Below, in pieces: positions 34,690 through 44,535 of a stretch of DNA of 64,000 nt. Position 1 is the first letter of the stretch. Each line of letters opens with the position of its first letter. Under the pieces are notes generated by a model. It was not told the DNA's origin. It searched no databases and saw nothing but the letters and a program-made list of their open reading frames with translations. Both the position numbers and the translations under genes were made by a program. This DNA comes from Kuschelorhynchus macadamiae (lineage: Eukaryota > Arthropoda > Insecta > Coleoptera > Curculionidae): contig JAUTXW010001311.1 of the NCBI GenBank assembly GCA_030620095.1, positions 2,643,501 through 2,707,500 on the forward strand, given 5' to 3'.

Positions 34690-35569
34690 ATAGATTTTCT
34701 CATAACTTGCATGGAGGCATATTATCAAAAACGAATCAGAAACTTTGCTAATGGAAGAAATGCTGAACCAAGACTGATATTAAGAAACCTCTTGAGAAAA
34801 GTCGGCAATGTTAAAAAAGACGACATTCTATACTTGGGCCAAAAAATAGAAAGTTCCTAGCATGACGAAACAAGGTGAATATTATACTGTTTATGGTGAT
34901 TATGGGGCTTGTACAGGCTATGTTGGAAAATTCGGAAAGTTTTGTAAACACCAAGCATCAGTATACTTTCATTATGATGACAAACTTGTAAATGCACCTG
35001 CGCTAATAGTGGAATCTCGTTACCTAATGGCAAAATTAGCATTTGGAGATAATGCACCACCCATATCCTTTTATGCGCCACTAGTGGAATCTTCCAATGA
35101 AATTCGAGAAAAAACTAACTTGACATCTGATTTAATGCATAGTGATCCAATAGCACCACTGAATTATCCTAGGGATTCAAAGATTTTTGAAAAACCCGAT
35201 CACGGCGATGAAAAATCTGTTGAGGACTTACAAGAATTGTTTTCACTTATGAAGCAACATCATACAACTTTTGGAACTTCTTCCGCATCTAAGAAAAAAA
35301 TAAGGCAAAGGCTTAAAGCTGTAAAAACGAAAACCTCATGGGAAACATTTCTTTGCACTGCAGGAAGCTCTTTGAGTTTAAGGCATAGGACAGACATCAA
35401 GATCAAAGTTCAGCCAACATCAATAAGCAGAAGAAAAGCGGGGACGACAAGAGGATGCAGGAGACTTCCCTTAGGACGACCTGCTAAGGGTGAACCTGCA
35501 TCAAAGAAACGAAAACGGAATTTGGCAGAAAATATAGAAAAAAAAATTCCTAATGCAAAAGGTCATTGA
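34690..35569 (+). pseudogene. SWIM-type zinc-finger protein fragment
   Basis: An upstream frame (EAYYQKRIRNFANGRNAEPR, about 34710-34855) ends in a stop and is followed in another frame by a 235-codon ORF (34862-35569). The ORF contains CTGYVGKFGKFCKHQASVYF, close to the SWIM pattern (CxCx(n)CxH), though the first Cys pair is reduced to one Cys. The rest is a low-complexity linker and a Lys/Arg-rich tail (ASKKRKRN). SWIM domains occur in MULE transposases and in insect proteins of unknown function. No catalytic domain is visible. The neighbouring TACAGGGTGGCCCAT end suggests it travels in a DNA element. Confidence 0.5.
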
Positions 35570-35599
35570 GAAAGCAGCACCAAGGTTTTCATTTTATTT

Positions 35600-36240
35600 T
35601 GTATGTAAACTTCTCAACATTCCAAATGGGCCACCCCTTTTTCGGCTTGAATTCAAAACGCTTATGCTCAAAAAGTACTTGTTCGATTTTAATCATTTTT
35701 CTTTTGTTTCAAAGCCCCAAGTTTCTACTTTATAATGCTTGTTAAGAGAAATATACAGAGGTAAGAGCCGCGTTGACACAGGGCAAAAAGAAAATGTATG
35801 TTTTTTGTCCAATTTTTGAAACGTAACTGTACGCTTCAAATGTTGAACTTTTCTTATTTTTGCTACTGTATATCAAAGCCGTACATTTTAGTTTTAATTC
35901 ATTTTTTTATTTGTTGTTTTAGCCCAATTAACAAAAAAGTTATAGCAATTTCAAGAAAACAGTAATTTTTTTCAATAATCGTTTTTGTCTGAACAAAAAT
36001 AACGGGAGTTTCAAGCGTATAGTGCGTTTCAAAAATTGAACAAAAACATACAATTTCTTTTTGCCCTGTATCAAAGCGACTCTTACCTCTATATATTTCT
36101 TTTAACAAACATTAAAAAGTAGAAGCTTTGGGCTTTCAAACAAAAAAAAATTGATTAAAATCGAACAAGTAATTTTTGCGCAAATGCGTTTCGAATTCAA
36201 GCCAAAAAAGAGGTGGCCCATTTGGAATGTTGAGAAGTTT
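35600..36240. repeat. Inverted repeat, arms of about 300 bp
   Basis: The arms share, inverted, CATTCCAAATGGGCCACC, TTCGGCTTGAATTC and GGGCAAAAAGAAA, and fold around about 35950. The outer GGGCCACC edge matches the TACAGGGTGGCCC end at 34499, so this may be the right terminus of the SWIM-carrying element with a duplicated, inverted copy. Confidence 0.6.
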
Positions 36241-36769
36241 AGTATAGCTTCATTGATTTTGTGTATTTTATTTTGTGTATTCATTTATTTTTTCTGTGTT
36301 GCCTGTGTTGCCATTAAATTACTTAAATATCAAAAAATATGTTTCAATGTAAACGTAAGGAAAAATTCTGTAGAAAAAAACAAATTAATGTAATATGGAT
36401 ATTGGGGTTTTTGGTTAAAAAAAAAGCAAAGAAAACCAACAACCTATCTCAGAAATGAAGCTCGCATAGATAAAAATGTACCTAATATACATGATTTTCA
36501 GTTTAAATAATTCTACATACTTGAATATTGCCATAAAAAAACATTCCTTACCCATATAATGATGTAAAATTAATAAAACAAATGAGTAGATGATTCTTTT
36601 TTAAACATAACATTCCACTCCGTGTTTCGGCATTGTTGAAACATAACGCTATGCTTCAGCACCGCACCACGTTCAGCCAATCAGAGGAAAGACAGGTGCC
36701 GAATCCTATAGTGGAATGTCTAAATGTTTCCGGGTGTACATCCGTTCACTACTGTCGTTCTGAAAAGAA

Positions 36770-36830
36770 CAGTTTGCCTGACGTTTCGCCAAAATCACAT
36801 TTGGCATTTTCGAAGCTTTCTTTCTCGCGT
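36770..36830 (-). ncRNA. Hammerhead-like motif, core altered
   Basis: On the minus strand a six-pair stem II (GCCAAA/TTTGGC, 36788-36805) precedes GAAACGTC (GAAA at 36784-36787). One extra T sits before stem II. The core is TCGAAAA instead of CTGANGA, so cleavage is not expected. The (TA)n tract begins 13 bp beyond. Confidence 0.45.
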
Positions 36831-36840
36831 CCGAATAGAG

Positions 36841-37111
<271 letters not shown>

Positions 37112-37174
<63 letters not shown>
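37112..37174. repeat. (TA)n microsatellite
   Basis: Alternating TA, 36 bp outside the left arm of the complete-looking PLE. Confidence 0.95.
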
Positions 37175-37178
<4 letters not shown>

Positions 37179-37259
37179 GAGAAGGGTAGTCTTGACCGGC
37201 TAGTTGAACAACAAGTAACCTAATTATTGGGGTATCGGTCCTAATTTAGGGCTAGATTT

Positions 37260-37323
37260 ATATTGCTTTTAAGCTACGGCAAGCTTTCGGTAATGATTAT
37301 TACCTTCTTCAGGGCTGCAATAT
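37260..37323 (-). ncRNA. Hammerhead ribozyme in left PLE arm
   Basis: On the minus strand: stem I ATATTGC (37323-37317) with GCAATAT (37266-37260), core CTGAAGA (37312-37306), one extra A (37305), stem II GGTAAT/ATTACC with AATC loop, GAAA (37288-37285), stem III GCT/AGC with TGCCGT loop, then a UU cleavage dinucleotide. All residues of the conserved core are present. Stem III is long enough to work as a monomer. Its mirror copy is at 39634-39697. Confidence 0.7.
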
Positions 37324-37731
37324 GAGAATAAATTTGTTTCTTTATCTCTGTATGCACATTAAGTAGAATTTGAGGATTTTTAGAAAAAAAAAATTGAAAA
37401 TTGTACTCACTGCTTTGCAATTAGTATCGATAACTTCTTGCGAAAAACAAACACACTTTGACCTTAACATTAAAATTAGATTTTACATACTGGCCGGAAT
37501 TCCTGTTCTCCATATATTTTTATATTGAAATACGAAGCAAGTAAATTTCTTATGAAGGTTTTTTTTGACATGTAAAGAATGTTATAGTACGTTCTGTCAG
37601 GATGACTGAAACACAGATCTAGGATTTAGCTATGTAATCACATCGATATACATCCAGATACAAAGAAAAATCAGTAGCTGAGAAATATCTTAATCAAACC
37701 AGAACACGTATGAATTAAAAGTCGAATTTAT

Positions 37732-38120
37732 TCGTAAATGCTTCCGTAATTATTAGTAATATTCCCTATACATTAGCAAAAAATAGCATAACAAAAAATT
37801 GGGAGTCTATAAGCCAATACACAGATCTCAACTTGAACAACTTTTTAGAAATATTAAAATTTATTTTTGACAGTACATATTGCATGTTTAATCAAAAGTA
37901 TTATAAACAAATTTTAGGCACACCCATGGGGGCCACTCTTTCTCCCATCATTTCTCAATACGTAATGGATGATTTGTTGGATGACTGTATTCCTAAACTG
38001 TCTTTTCAACTACCGTTTTTAAAAAAATACGTGGATGATTTAATCACTTCTGTACCTGTAGAAGGGGTAGAAGAGGTCTTACAAGTGTTTAATACCTATA
38101 ACCAATACATTCAGTTTACA

Positions 38121-38177
<57 letters not shown>

Positions 38178-38755
38178 CAAATATATATATATATATATAT
38201 ATATAACAAGTAACCTAATTATTGGGGTATCGGTATAGGTATTAATAGGTAGAAAGGGAAACTGACAATAGTGTTCCGTTTTTGGACACCAAACTAATCA
38301 GGAGTGAAAACAACCAGATTTTACTAGACTGGTACATAAAACCTACCAGTTCTGGTAGATATCTTAATTTCCATTCCAACCACCCCAAAAAAATAAAGAT
38401 CAATCTAGTATTGGCTCTAAAAACACGTATTGAAAGGATTTCTCACCCTAGTCTACTTAGAAAAAACTTAAAAAGATTGTATGATATTCTCCTCAAGAAT
38501 TCATATCCACAAAAGTTATTAAAAAAACTATTATATAACACAGCTCCAATAATCAACCCTGGAGAGAGAAATGATGGAATAAGTCCCAACATCAGTGCCT
38601 TTGATTCTCAAAATAGACCGAGGTACTATTTTTCGTTACCTTACATAAAAGAAATTTCAACAAAAATAACTAAGTTGTTCAAGTATGATCCTTCAATTAA
38701 AATCGCCTTTAAACATAATAAAATAGTAGGCAACACTTACAAAATTAAAAGATAG
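37732..38755 (+). pseudogene. PLE reverse transcriptase, palm to thumb, interrupted by (TA)n
   Basis: The frame begins at the edge of the left arm with ISNIPYTLAKNSI, which normally follows the motif A Asp; that Asp is not visible, so the catalytic triad is incomplete. It continues with YYKQILGTPMGATLSPIIS (motif B) and LKKYVDDLITSVP (motif C, YVDD). At QFTV (38119) it enters inserted DNA and resumes in frame-compatible form as ERETDNSVPFLDTKL (from 38257), then DWYIKPTSSGRYLNFHSNHP and YYFSLPYIKEISTKITKLF (thumb and connector). A frameshift near 38750 leads into the GIY-YIG domain. The usual N-terminal fingers are missing. Confidence 0.85.
38121..38255. repeat. (TA)n tract plus inverted PLE terminal fragment inside the RT frame
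   Basis: Alternating TA (38121-38174 and 38181-38205), interrupted by AAATACAAATAT, is followed by ACAAGTAACCTAATTATTGG, the element's own terminus, and a short tail. It is the reverse complement of the region around 39715-39830. Without it the codons GTA GAA AGG join VERETDN in frame. Confidence 0.8.
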
Positions 38756-39146
38756 GGATGAAATACAAAAAACTTCAAACATTGTATACAGTATTCCTTG
38801 TTCAGAGTGTGAGGGTATTTACATAGGCCAAACCTCTAGGGTCCTAAAAGACAGAATAACTTCGCATAAAAGCGACTGTAGATTAATGAAAAATACTTGT
38901 ACACTTTCAGAACACACAAATCAATCAGGGCACTTATTCAACTTTAATGATACCCAAATATTATGTAAGGAAACTAATTATAAGAAGAGACTGTTTCTGG
39001 AAATGGTGGAAATATTTCTGAAACCTAATTCGTTAAATAAGAGAGCTGATATCGAAGACCTTAGTTCTATTTATTCAAATTTACTCAATCTGAACAATTA
39101 TACGAACAACAATAATAGTTTAAATAACACAGAATTTTCCTTTTAA
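38750..39146 (+). pseudogene. PLE GIY-YIG endonuclease domain
   Basis: After the frameshift the frame reads KLKDRDEIQKTSNIVYSIPC, ECEGIYIGQTSRVLKDRI and SEHTNQSGHLFNF. These are the GIY-YIG core with CxxC (CSEC), the conserved Arg and the His pair. KRLFLEMVEIFLKPNSLNKR supplies the Glu-containing helix. The stop is at 39146, 81 bp before the right arm. This domain looks intact and only the join to the RT is broken. It would nick the target during insertion. Confidence 0.85.
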
Positions 39147-39633
39147 TAAATATAAGTATCTCTACGTATTATATCCATATACCTTTCTATAGTCAGTCTC
39201 TTCAATTCGAGTAGTTTGTCGTGGGCATAAATTCGACTTTTAATTCATACTTGTTCTGGTTTGATTAAGATATTTCTCAGCTACTGATTTTTCTTTGTAT
39301 CTGGATGTATATCGATGTGATTACATAGCTAAATCCTAGATCTGGGTTTCAATCATCCTGACAGAACGTACTATAACATTCTTTACATGTCAAAAAAAAC
39401 CTACATAAGAAATTTACTTGCTTCGTATTTCAATATAAAAATATATGGAGAATAGGAATTCCTGCCAGTATGTAAAATCTAATTTTAATGTTAAGGTCAA
39501 AGTGTGTTTGTTTTTCGCAAGAAGTTATCGCTACTAATTGGAAAGCAGTGAGTACAATTTTCTATTTTTTTTTTCTAAAAATGCTCAAATTCTAATTAAT
39601 GTGCATACAGAGATAAAAAACAAATTTCTTCTC

Positions 39634-39697
39634 ATATTGCAGCACTGAAGAAGGTAGTAATCATTACCGAAAGCTTGCCGTAGCTTAAAAGCAATTT
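39634..39697 (+). ncRNA. Hammerhead ribozyme in right PLE arm
   Basis: Stem I ATATTGC (39634-39640) with GCAATTT (39691-39697, two weaker pairs), core CTGAAGA (39645-39651), extra A (39652), stem II GGTAGT/ATTACC with AATC loop (39653-39668), GAAA (39669-39672), stem III GCT/AGC with TGCCGT loop, UU at 39685-39686. The layout equals the left-arm copy in mirror orientation. Confidence 0.7.
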
Positions 39698-39745
39698 AAA
39701 TCTAGCCCTAAATTAGGACCGATACCCCAATAATTAGGTTACTTG

Positions 39746-39748
<3 letters not shown>

Positions 39749-39835
<87 letters not shown>
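39749..39835. repeat. (TA)n microsatellite
   Basis: Begins directly after the right arm of the PLE. Contains the interruption ATTTGTATTATAT near 39789, also found inverted inside the RT frame. Confidence 0.95.
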
Positions 39836-39838
<3 letters not shown>

Positions 39839-40049
39839 GGATAATATAGTTATATTTGTTTTAAATTTGACTGTTTTTCAATTTATTTGTGTTTTTAGTG
39901 GTTGAAAATTGAAATCAATAAAATTTAAAATAATTAGACTTAAAAAACGTTTCCTTGTATCCGTGTTTACTTGTTCTATCTAAAAAATGACTCAATATTT
40001 TTGTTAACAGCGACTAAATTTGTAATACGGTTACATTGAAAATAATAAT

Positions 40050-41065
40050 TAATGAATACTTCCCATGGCAAGGATACCAAACAAGAAAATGTTTGACAAC
40101 AGTTGCAGTGATTTATCAACTTATGGAGTTTTGAAATACAGAAGAAGGAAACAGCCCTTTCAGTGTTTCTGAAGATTTTCAAATGGACGTTTTATTATAT
40201 TTCATTGAATGTCCTACCAACCGAGAGATGCACAAAGGGATTTGAGTTTTTCCATGACCCGCATACATCGAGTGTTAAAAGGAAACAAAATATCGCTATA
40301 TATGTTTCTTTCAGTTCAATTTTTAAATGAACTGATTATCAGAGCGGACTGGATTTTTGTATGCAAATGATGGACCCGCCATTTGAAAGGGATTTTAAAT
40401 AATATCCTTTGGACAGATGAGGCGATATTTTCCACTGCGGGAATGCATAACAAAAAAATACGCACTACTATTCTGAGAGAAATAAACATTTGGTAAAGCA
40501 AATATAAAGACAAAGACATCAAAGTGTTAAAATTTGATGTGGTATTATAAACGACCGCATAATAGGACTTGTGTTTTTGGACGACTATTTAAACAGACAA
40601 ACATTTTTAAACCTTTTAAGAAATCAAATTATGAAAAAACTTAATGTTCTTCCTGAACATATTAGTGTTGATTTGGTATATCAACAGGATAATGCTCCAT
40701 ATCACTGTGGAGAAGATAATATTTTCATATGATTTTTTAAACGAGTAATTTAATTTAAGTATATACAGCAACGGTGAGATTCCATAGCCGCCGCGAAGTC
40801 CGATCTGACACCCTCAGATTATTTTTTATGGAGCACACTTAACGATAAAGTGTATAAAAATCGAAACTTATTCTGTAAATGAATTAAAACAAAAAATTAG
40901 CTAAAAAAATATTATTCTTAGTAATAGTGACGCTGTAGAAATTATTAGTCTTAATAATAGTAAGGCTGTGGCAAACATTCAAATGCAATATTTACTGTGT
41001 ATAGCAGAAAACAGACAGTATGTGGAAAATCAACTATATAGTCATTCGGTTTAAACTTTTCCTGT
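40050..41065 (+). pseudogene. Mariner-like transposase relic
   Basis: Broken frames in order: a helix-turn-helix remnant (TRIHRVLKGNKISLYMFLSV, near 40255-40315), NILWTDEAIFSTAGMHNKK (first Asp), GIINDRIIGLVFLDDYLN, LVYQQDNAPYHCGED (second Asp) and SDLTPSDYFLWSTLNDKVY (third block, Asp retained), ending near 40910 with a tail to 41060. It resembles the transposase at 19365-20494 in layout but is a different family. Many stops and frameshifts. No TIRs were identified. Confidence 0.75.
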
Positions 41066-41104
41066 TTTTCTATTTCTATGTAATCTGTTGTTATAAGCTG
41101 TTTA

Positions 41105-41240
41105 TGTTGATAGCTATGTCGGTCTTCCTGTTCGCGGCATAGCTAAAAAACTACAATTTTGATCAAAAACTAAGGGTCATGGGGATGACCTGGTAACATT
41201 TTCGCAAAAGGCCAATTAGTTGCAACTGAATTAGTTTTAA
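41105..41240 (+). repeat. Fragment of the short-TIR repeat family
   Basis: Contains CTGTTCGCGGCATAGC, AAACTAAGGGTCAT and GGGGATGACCTGGTAACATT, the internal landmarks of the 16328-21140 family, without either terminus. Confidence 0.6.
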
Positions 41241-41805
41241 GTCAATAAAATATTGTAAGGATATTCTGAGCAAAAATGACACAGAAGATTTTTTTCCTAA
41301 ATAACAAGGGAAGAAACTGAACATTGCGATGACACCGAAATTTATAATTTTTTTATTTTTAAAAATGAATTGAAAGCAGGAATCCTTAGCTTCAAGATGT
41401 AATAATTAGTTGGTTTTATTTGTAAATTAAATAATTAGTTTTTTACCTGCAAACTTTCTAAATTATGGAAAAAAATTATTGATTTTTTTTTGCTTAATAT
41501 GTTTACGCATTTACATTTAATCGTATTTTTAACAAGTGTTTATTGACTTTGTCCTCATAGAGTCATCCTCAATAGAGAATCAATAACCGCATTGTTACAT
41601 TGAAAACCTTGCTTTCTTTATGTACTAAATAACAAGAAATATATTCATGTTATTTTTTAGTACTATCTCTATAATATTGCTTTATATTTAGCTCGATATT
41701 TAGTATCACTGAAAATCTTCAAATGTCTACTGTTTAACACATTGCGTGACCTACTTGCAATTTGAATATATATATTTAATTAATAGATTATGTGTTTTAT
41801 ATTTG
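41241..41805. other. No gene recognised
   Basis: AT-rich spacer. Nothing supported. Confidence 0.4.
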
Positions 41806-41931
41806 AGAAAACATGGTTCTTGGGATTTGACAGTTTTAAATTGAAGTTACTATCCGACGTTTCGCCTTTGATTGCACAAGGCATCTTCGGGATCTTTACT
41901 CTACCAGATCTGAACGCTGAATGAGATCGGA
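41806..41931 (-). repeat. PLE terminal repeat with decayed hammerhead motif (family 2)
   Basis: The minus-strand core is CCGAAGA (41890-41884), then T, a GCC/GGC stem II with long loop, GAAA (41863-41860) and CGTCGG. One base departs from CTGANGA. It directly follows the 3' end of the Jockey-type element and probably continues the PLE whose GIY-YIG lies at 43140-43376. Confidence 0.65.
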
Positions 41932-43140
41932 TTTTTTTTGACGATGGGGAATGCATTTACGCACGACTTCCTCCTTAATGGGGGGGAAACAGTGTAGGAA
42001 TCGCAGCTCTGTTAGGTTTGTACACCTGTCAGATTTGCAATACACACTAAACTCCACCGGGCCCCCATCAGATGGACCGTCATGGGGTTGGTGACGTCCT
42101 TCCGGGGTGACCCTCTAAAAGGCATGGTCTTCTGGATAGTGGTGTGTTTTTGGGATGATGTCATTGTGCCACCTCTCGTTACTGGGGGTATCTGAAATTA
42201 GAAAAGATCATTAGAAATAAAGTCATCTTACCTGGTTGATGTTACTCTGGTTGTTCCTGTCTTCCTGCCTGTCCGAAGCCAACATCTTACTGGTCCGTTT
42301 GCCGCCGCCAGAGTCCTTCCGTCCATCTGTGTGTTGGTCTTCTTATGTGTTCTCTTCATAGCCCTCAGTGTCACTACCGTTCCGTGGACCTGCAGTGAGG
42401 AACTGAGGAAGGGTGTTCTTTTACCTCAGGTTCAACTGCAACTGATGCCATAGCCAGTTGAGGTACTTGAGATCCTTTTCTTTTCAGCTGCAGCTCACGC
42501 CGGACCTAGCGGAGGTACCTGGGAGTCCTTTTCTTGGAGATCTTATTGGCCACTTGAGATACTTAAGGGTTTCTGCAAATAAGATCTAGTTTTTGAGGAG
42601 CAGGGAGACTCAGAGATTTCGATTTACTCACATCCATCCTTAAGTATTTTAACGCAGAAGTCCATGTCTTGGTCTTCTGTGTCTTGTCCTATTATTGTAA
42701 TTTGGAGCTAATGGATCCTAGTTTACCAAGTCCCTTAATTTTTGGTTGTGATGTATTTCGGCTACCTTCAATACTCGGGTAGCCTTTTGCAGCATGAAAT
42801 CTTCAATTGGTGTTAAAGATCTCTCTGCAGGTCTTCGTTCCTGATAAACCACGCCATCCTGATTATGTCGTTTTCTGTACTTTTGAGCTTTAGTAGGTTG
42901 TGTTTTGAAGGATAGCCAAAAGCTGTAGAGCCGTATGTGATTGATCAGTAGCAGCTTTGTCCTTAATCCCATTTCACTTTTCCGACAGAGCAATAGATAT
43001 AGTTTATTCATTGCCTGTCTGGCTTTAGTCCTCGCTGCGTCAATGTGTTTAGTCCAAGTCAGACTTTTGTCCATGGTCATCCCTAGGTATTTGGCCTCAT
43101 TGGACCAGTGAATTTTCAATTCTCTGAGATTGTTAAAGGT
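41932..43140 (-). pseudogene. 5'-truncated Jockey-type LINE: RT C-terminal end, 3' UTR and A-tail
   Basis: The frame at 43119-42718 starts with HWSNEAKYLGMTMDKSLTWT, then KARQAMNKLYLLLCRKSEMG and LRTKLLLINHIRL, typical of the region after the YADD box in Jockey-clade reverse transcriptases. It ends EDFMLQKATRVLKVAEIHHN. A frameshifted part (GYPSKHNLLKLKSTEN-like) shows decay. A GC-richer 3' UTR follows (42717 to about 41940), ending in eight A residues (41939-41932, minus strand). ATCTCA occurs at both junctions, a possible short target duplication. The upstream ORF, endonuclease and RT core are missing. Confidence 0.75.
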
Positions 43141-43376
43141 TTTTATATGTTTAGAAATTTCAACAGATTCTCTAATTTTTCGTTTTCTAGTTTTTCGTTT
43201 ATAAAAACCGACATTAGAACCTTGGTTTCTATTACATTTATGATATGGCCAGTGGTATGCTGGTGTTCAGTTACAGCAGATTAAACAATTTGTTTCTTTT
43301 TAATACATCGTCCATTTTCCTTAAATCTAGTGGATATTAATCGTTATGTTTCTCCTACATAAACCAAAGGACAAAA
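43140..43376 (-). pseudogene. PLE GIY-YIG fragment
   Basis: The minus strand reads LVYVGET, stop, RLISTRFKENGRCI, VTEHQHTTGHIINVIETKVL and KRKIRESVEISKHIKTFNN. This has the YVGET core, Arg, the H-x-H pair and the Glu helix of a PLE nuclease. It is cut at its 5' side by the head-to-head junction near 43376 and at its 3' side by the Jockey insertion. Confidence 0.75.
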
Positions 43377-43548
43377 TTTCGCAATAGCACCGAGAAGCAT
43401 TGTCGTAGAAGACGTATTATTCTCCGCTGAAGCCGCAATCAGAAGATTACCAGTTGAGCAATCTCTTCGATGCCAAAAAACAGCGTTGAAGACCTTAAAT
43501 GAAAACGAAGTCATTCTTAAAGCAAATAAAAACAACAATGTAAATAAA
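43362..43548 (+). pseudogene. PLE N-terminal fragment
   Basis: The plus-strand frame reads TKGQNFAIAPRSIVVEDVLF, then SAEAAIRRLPVEQ and KTALKTLNENEVILKANK, the conserved start of PLE proteins ahead of the RT fingers. It lies back to back with the minus-strand GIY-YIG fragment. A deletion after PVEQ is likely, and the frame then runs out. Confidence 0.65.
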
Positions 43549-43579
43549 ATACTTTAAACTGTTTTAGATTTTCACTTTT

Positions 43580-43640
43580 ATTCACAACTTGTGACATATG
43601 TTTCGCTAACACTGTAGCTTCGTCAGACAAACGGTATTTA
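43580..43640 (-). ncRNA. Hammerhead ribozyme downstream of minus-strand PLE
   Basis: Minus-strand core CTGACGA (43626-43620), one extra A (43619), stem II GCTA/TAGC with CAGTGT loop, GAAA (43604-43601), palindromic stem III CATATG (43600-43595), UC cleavage site. Stem I pairs TTGT with ACAA at the core. The conserved core is complete. It lies about 190 bp beyond the end of the PLE frame at 43830-44530 in the same orientation, as expected for a terminal-repeat ribozyme. Confidence 0.7.
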
Positions 43641-43829
43641 AATTAACACTTTGCTGAATGAGCTTGATTTTTATAAAACATATTTCTAGGTAGACTTTTA
43701 TGGCCTACGAGAGTCCTAAATAACATCCGGACGGAAATTTCTAACAAAATAGGGTTGAAAGAGGTGAATTATTCATATCTAAAGTCGTTTAAGAGATACT
43801 GGGTGTTTTTACGTTTATTAATTTCTATA

Positions 43830-44535
43830 TACTAAAAGTGACAATTTTTTACCTTTGTTTATTGCCTGTAATATTTCTAAATTTTAATCGAAACTATAGT
43901 TACTATTTAACAAATGTTCGGCGTATGTTAAATCTGTTTCATTTTTAATAAAGTTTCTTTTATACTCTGCTAATCTCTGTTTAAAAGTTATCCCAGTCTG
44001 GCCTATACACACGTTTGGGCATGATCTACAGTTTAATTTATAAACTCCGGATTTATTATTTTTATTTGTTTTTTCTTTGTTATTTTTTATAAATTTACTT
44101 AGATTATTATTTATTTTAAATGCAATTTGAATGTTCTTTTTACGCAGTATAGAAGCCACCTTTTCTGTAGGTTTACCGATATAAGTAAGTATCTTAAAAT
44201 TATTTCCTTCTTTGGGTGGTACAGGGTAAAATTCTAATAGTGATTTTTTAATATTTTTTTGAGTTAAACTATTGTCAATTATTTTGGCATCATATCCATT
44301 GTTAACTGCTATTTGTTTAATTAGGTTTAATTCTTTTTGAAAATTATCTTTGTTTAAAGGTATATTAATTAATCTGTGTATCATGCTATGAAATCCTGCT
44401 AGTTTTTGTGCTAATCGGTGCATTGATTTATTATTCATGGTTGTGTCGGTATGTCCAGGTTTGTGAAAATTTGAAAATTCGTGTTTATAAGCTACCTTTG
44501 TTATGTTCAAATCTAAAAAGTTTATAGAGTTATTA
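43830..44535 (-). pseudogene. PLE fragment: RT thumb and GIY-YIG endonuclease
   Basis: From FLDLNITKVAYKHEFSNFHK (after the RT palm), through RLAQKLAGFHSMIHRLINIP, to a GIY-YIG domain: GVYKLNCRSCPNVCIGQTGI, KQRLAEYKRNF and YAEHLLNSNYSFD. A stop at 43884 is followed in frame by NLEILQAINKGKKLSLL, which includes the Glu helix. The GIY tyrosine is Cys (NVCIGQ) and the second His of the zinc motif is not evident, so nuclease activity is doubtful. The 208-codon frame is otherwise clean. The hammerhead at 43580-43640 belongs downstream. Confidence 0.85.

Larger units (their letters stand above)
34210..36745. mobile_element. Foldback-like element with about 270-bp inverted arms, containing a second element
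   Basis: The left arm (34210 to about 34495) and right arm (about 36490-36745) share, inverted, GACATTCCACTATAGGATTC, a CCTCTGATTGGCTGAA block and a segment ending near GCATGTAG-like sequence. The left arm repeats the GATTGGCTG block internally. Between the arms lies a second insertion starting TACAGGGTGGCCCAT (34499) that carries the SWIM-type ORF. A third inverted-repeat structure follows (35600-36240). Confidence 0.6.
37210..39748 (+). mobile_element. Penelope-like element with 522-bp inverted terminal arms
   Basis: The arms 37210-37731 and 39227-39748 are near-identical inverted repeats beginning ACAAGTAACCTAATTATTGG. Each contains a hammerhead motif. The interior encodes part of a reverse transcriptase and a GIY-YIG nuclease on the plus strand. 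The right arm runs straight into (TA)n; on the left 35 bp separate arm and (TA)n. The RT is 5'-truncated, as is usual for PLE copies, and the inverted arm arrangement is known for this class. A stretch of (TA)n plus an inverted terminal fragment interrupts the RT at 38121-38255. Confidence 0.85.

Noticed and set aside
43377..43538. 64-codon minus-strand ORF running into LVYVGET
   Set aside because: Only the last residues belong to a GIY-YIG domain. The rest is antisense to a PLE N-terminus on the plus strand.
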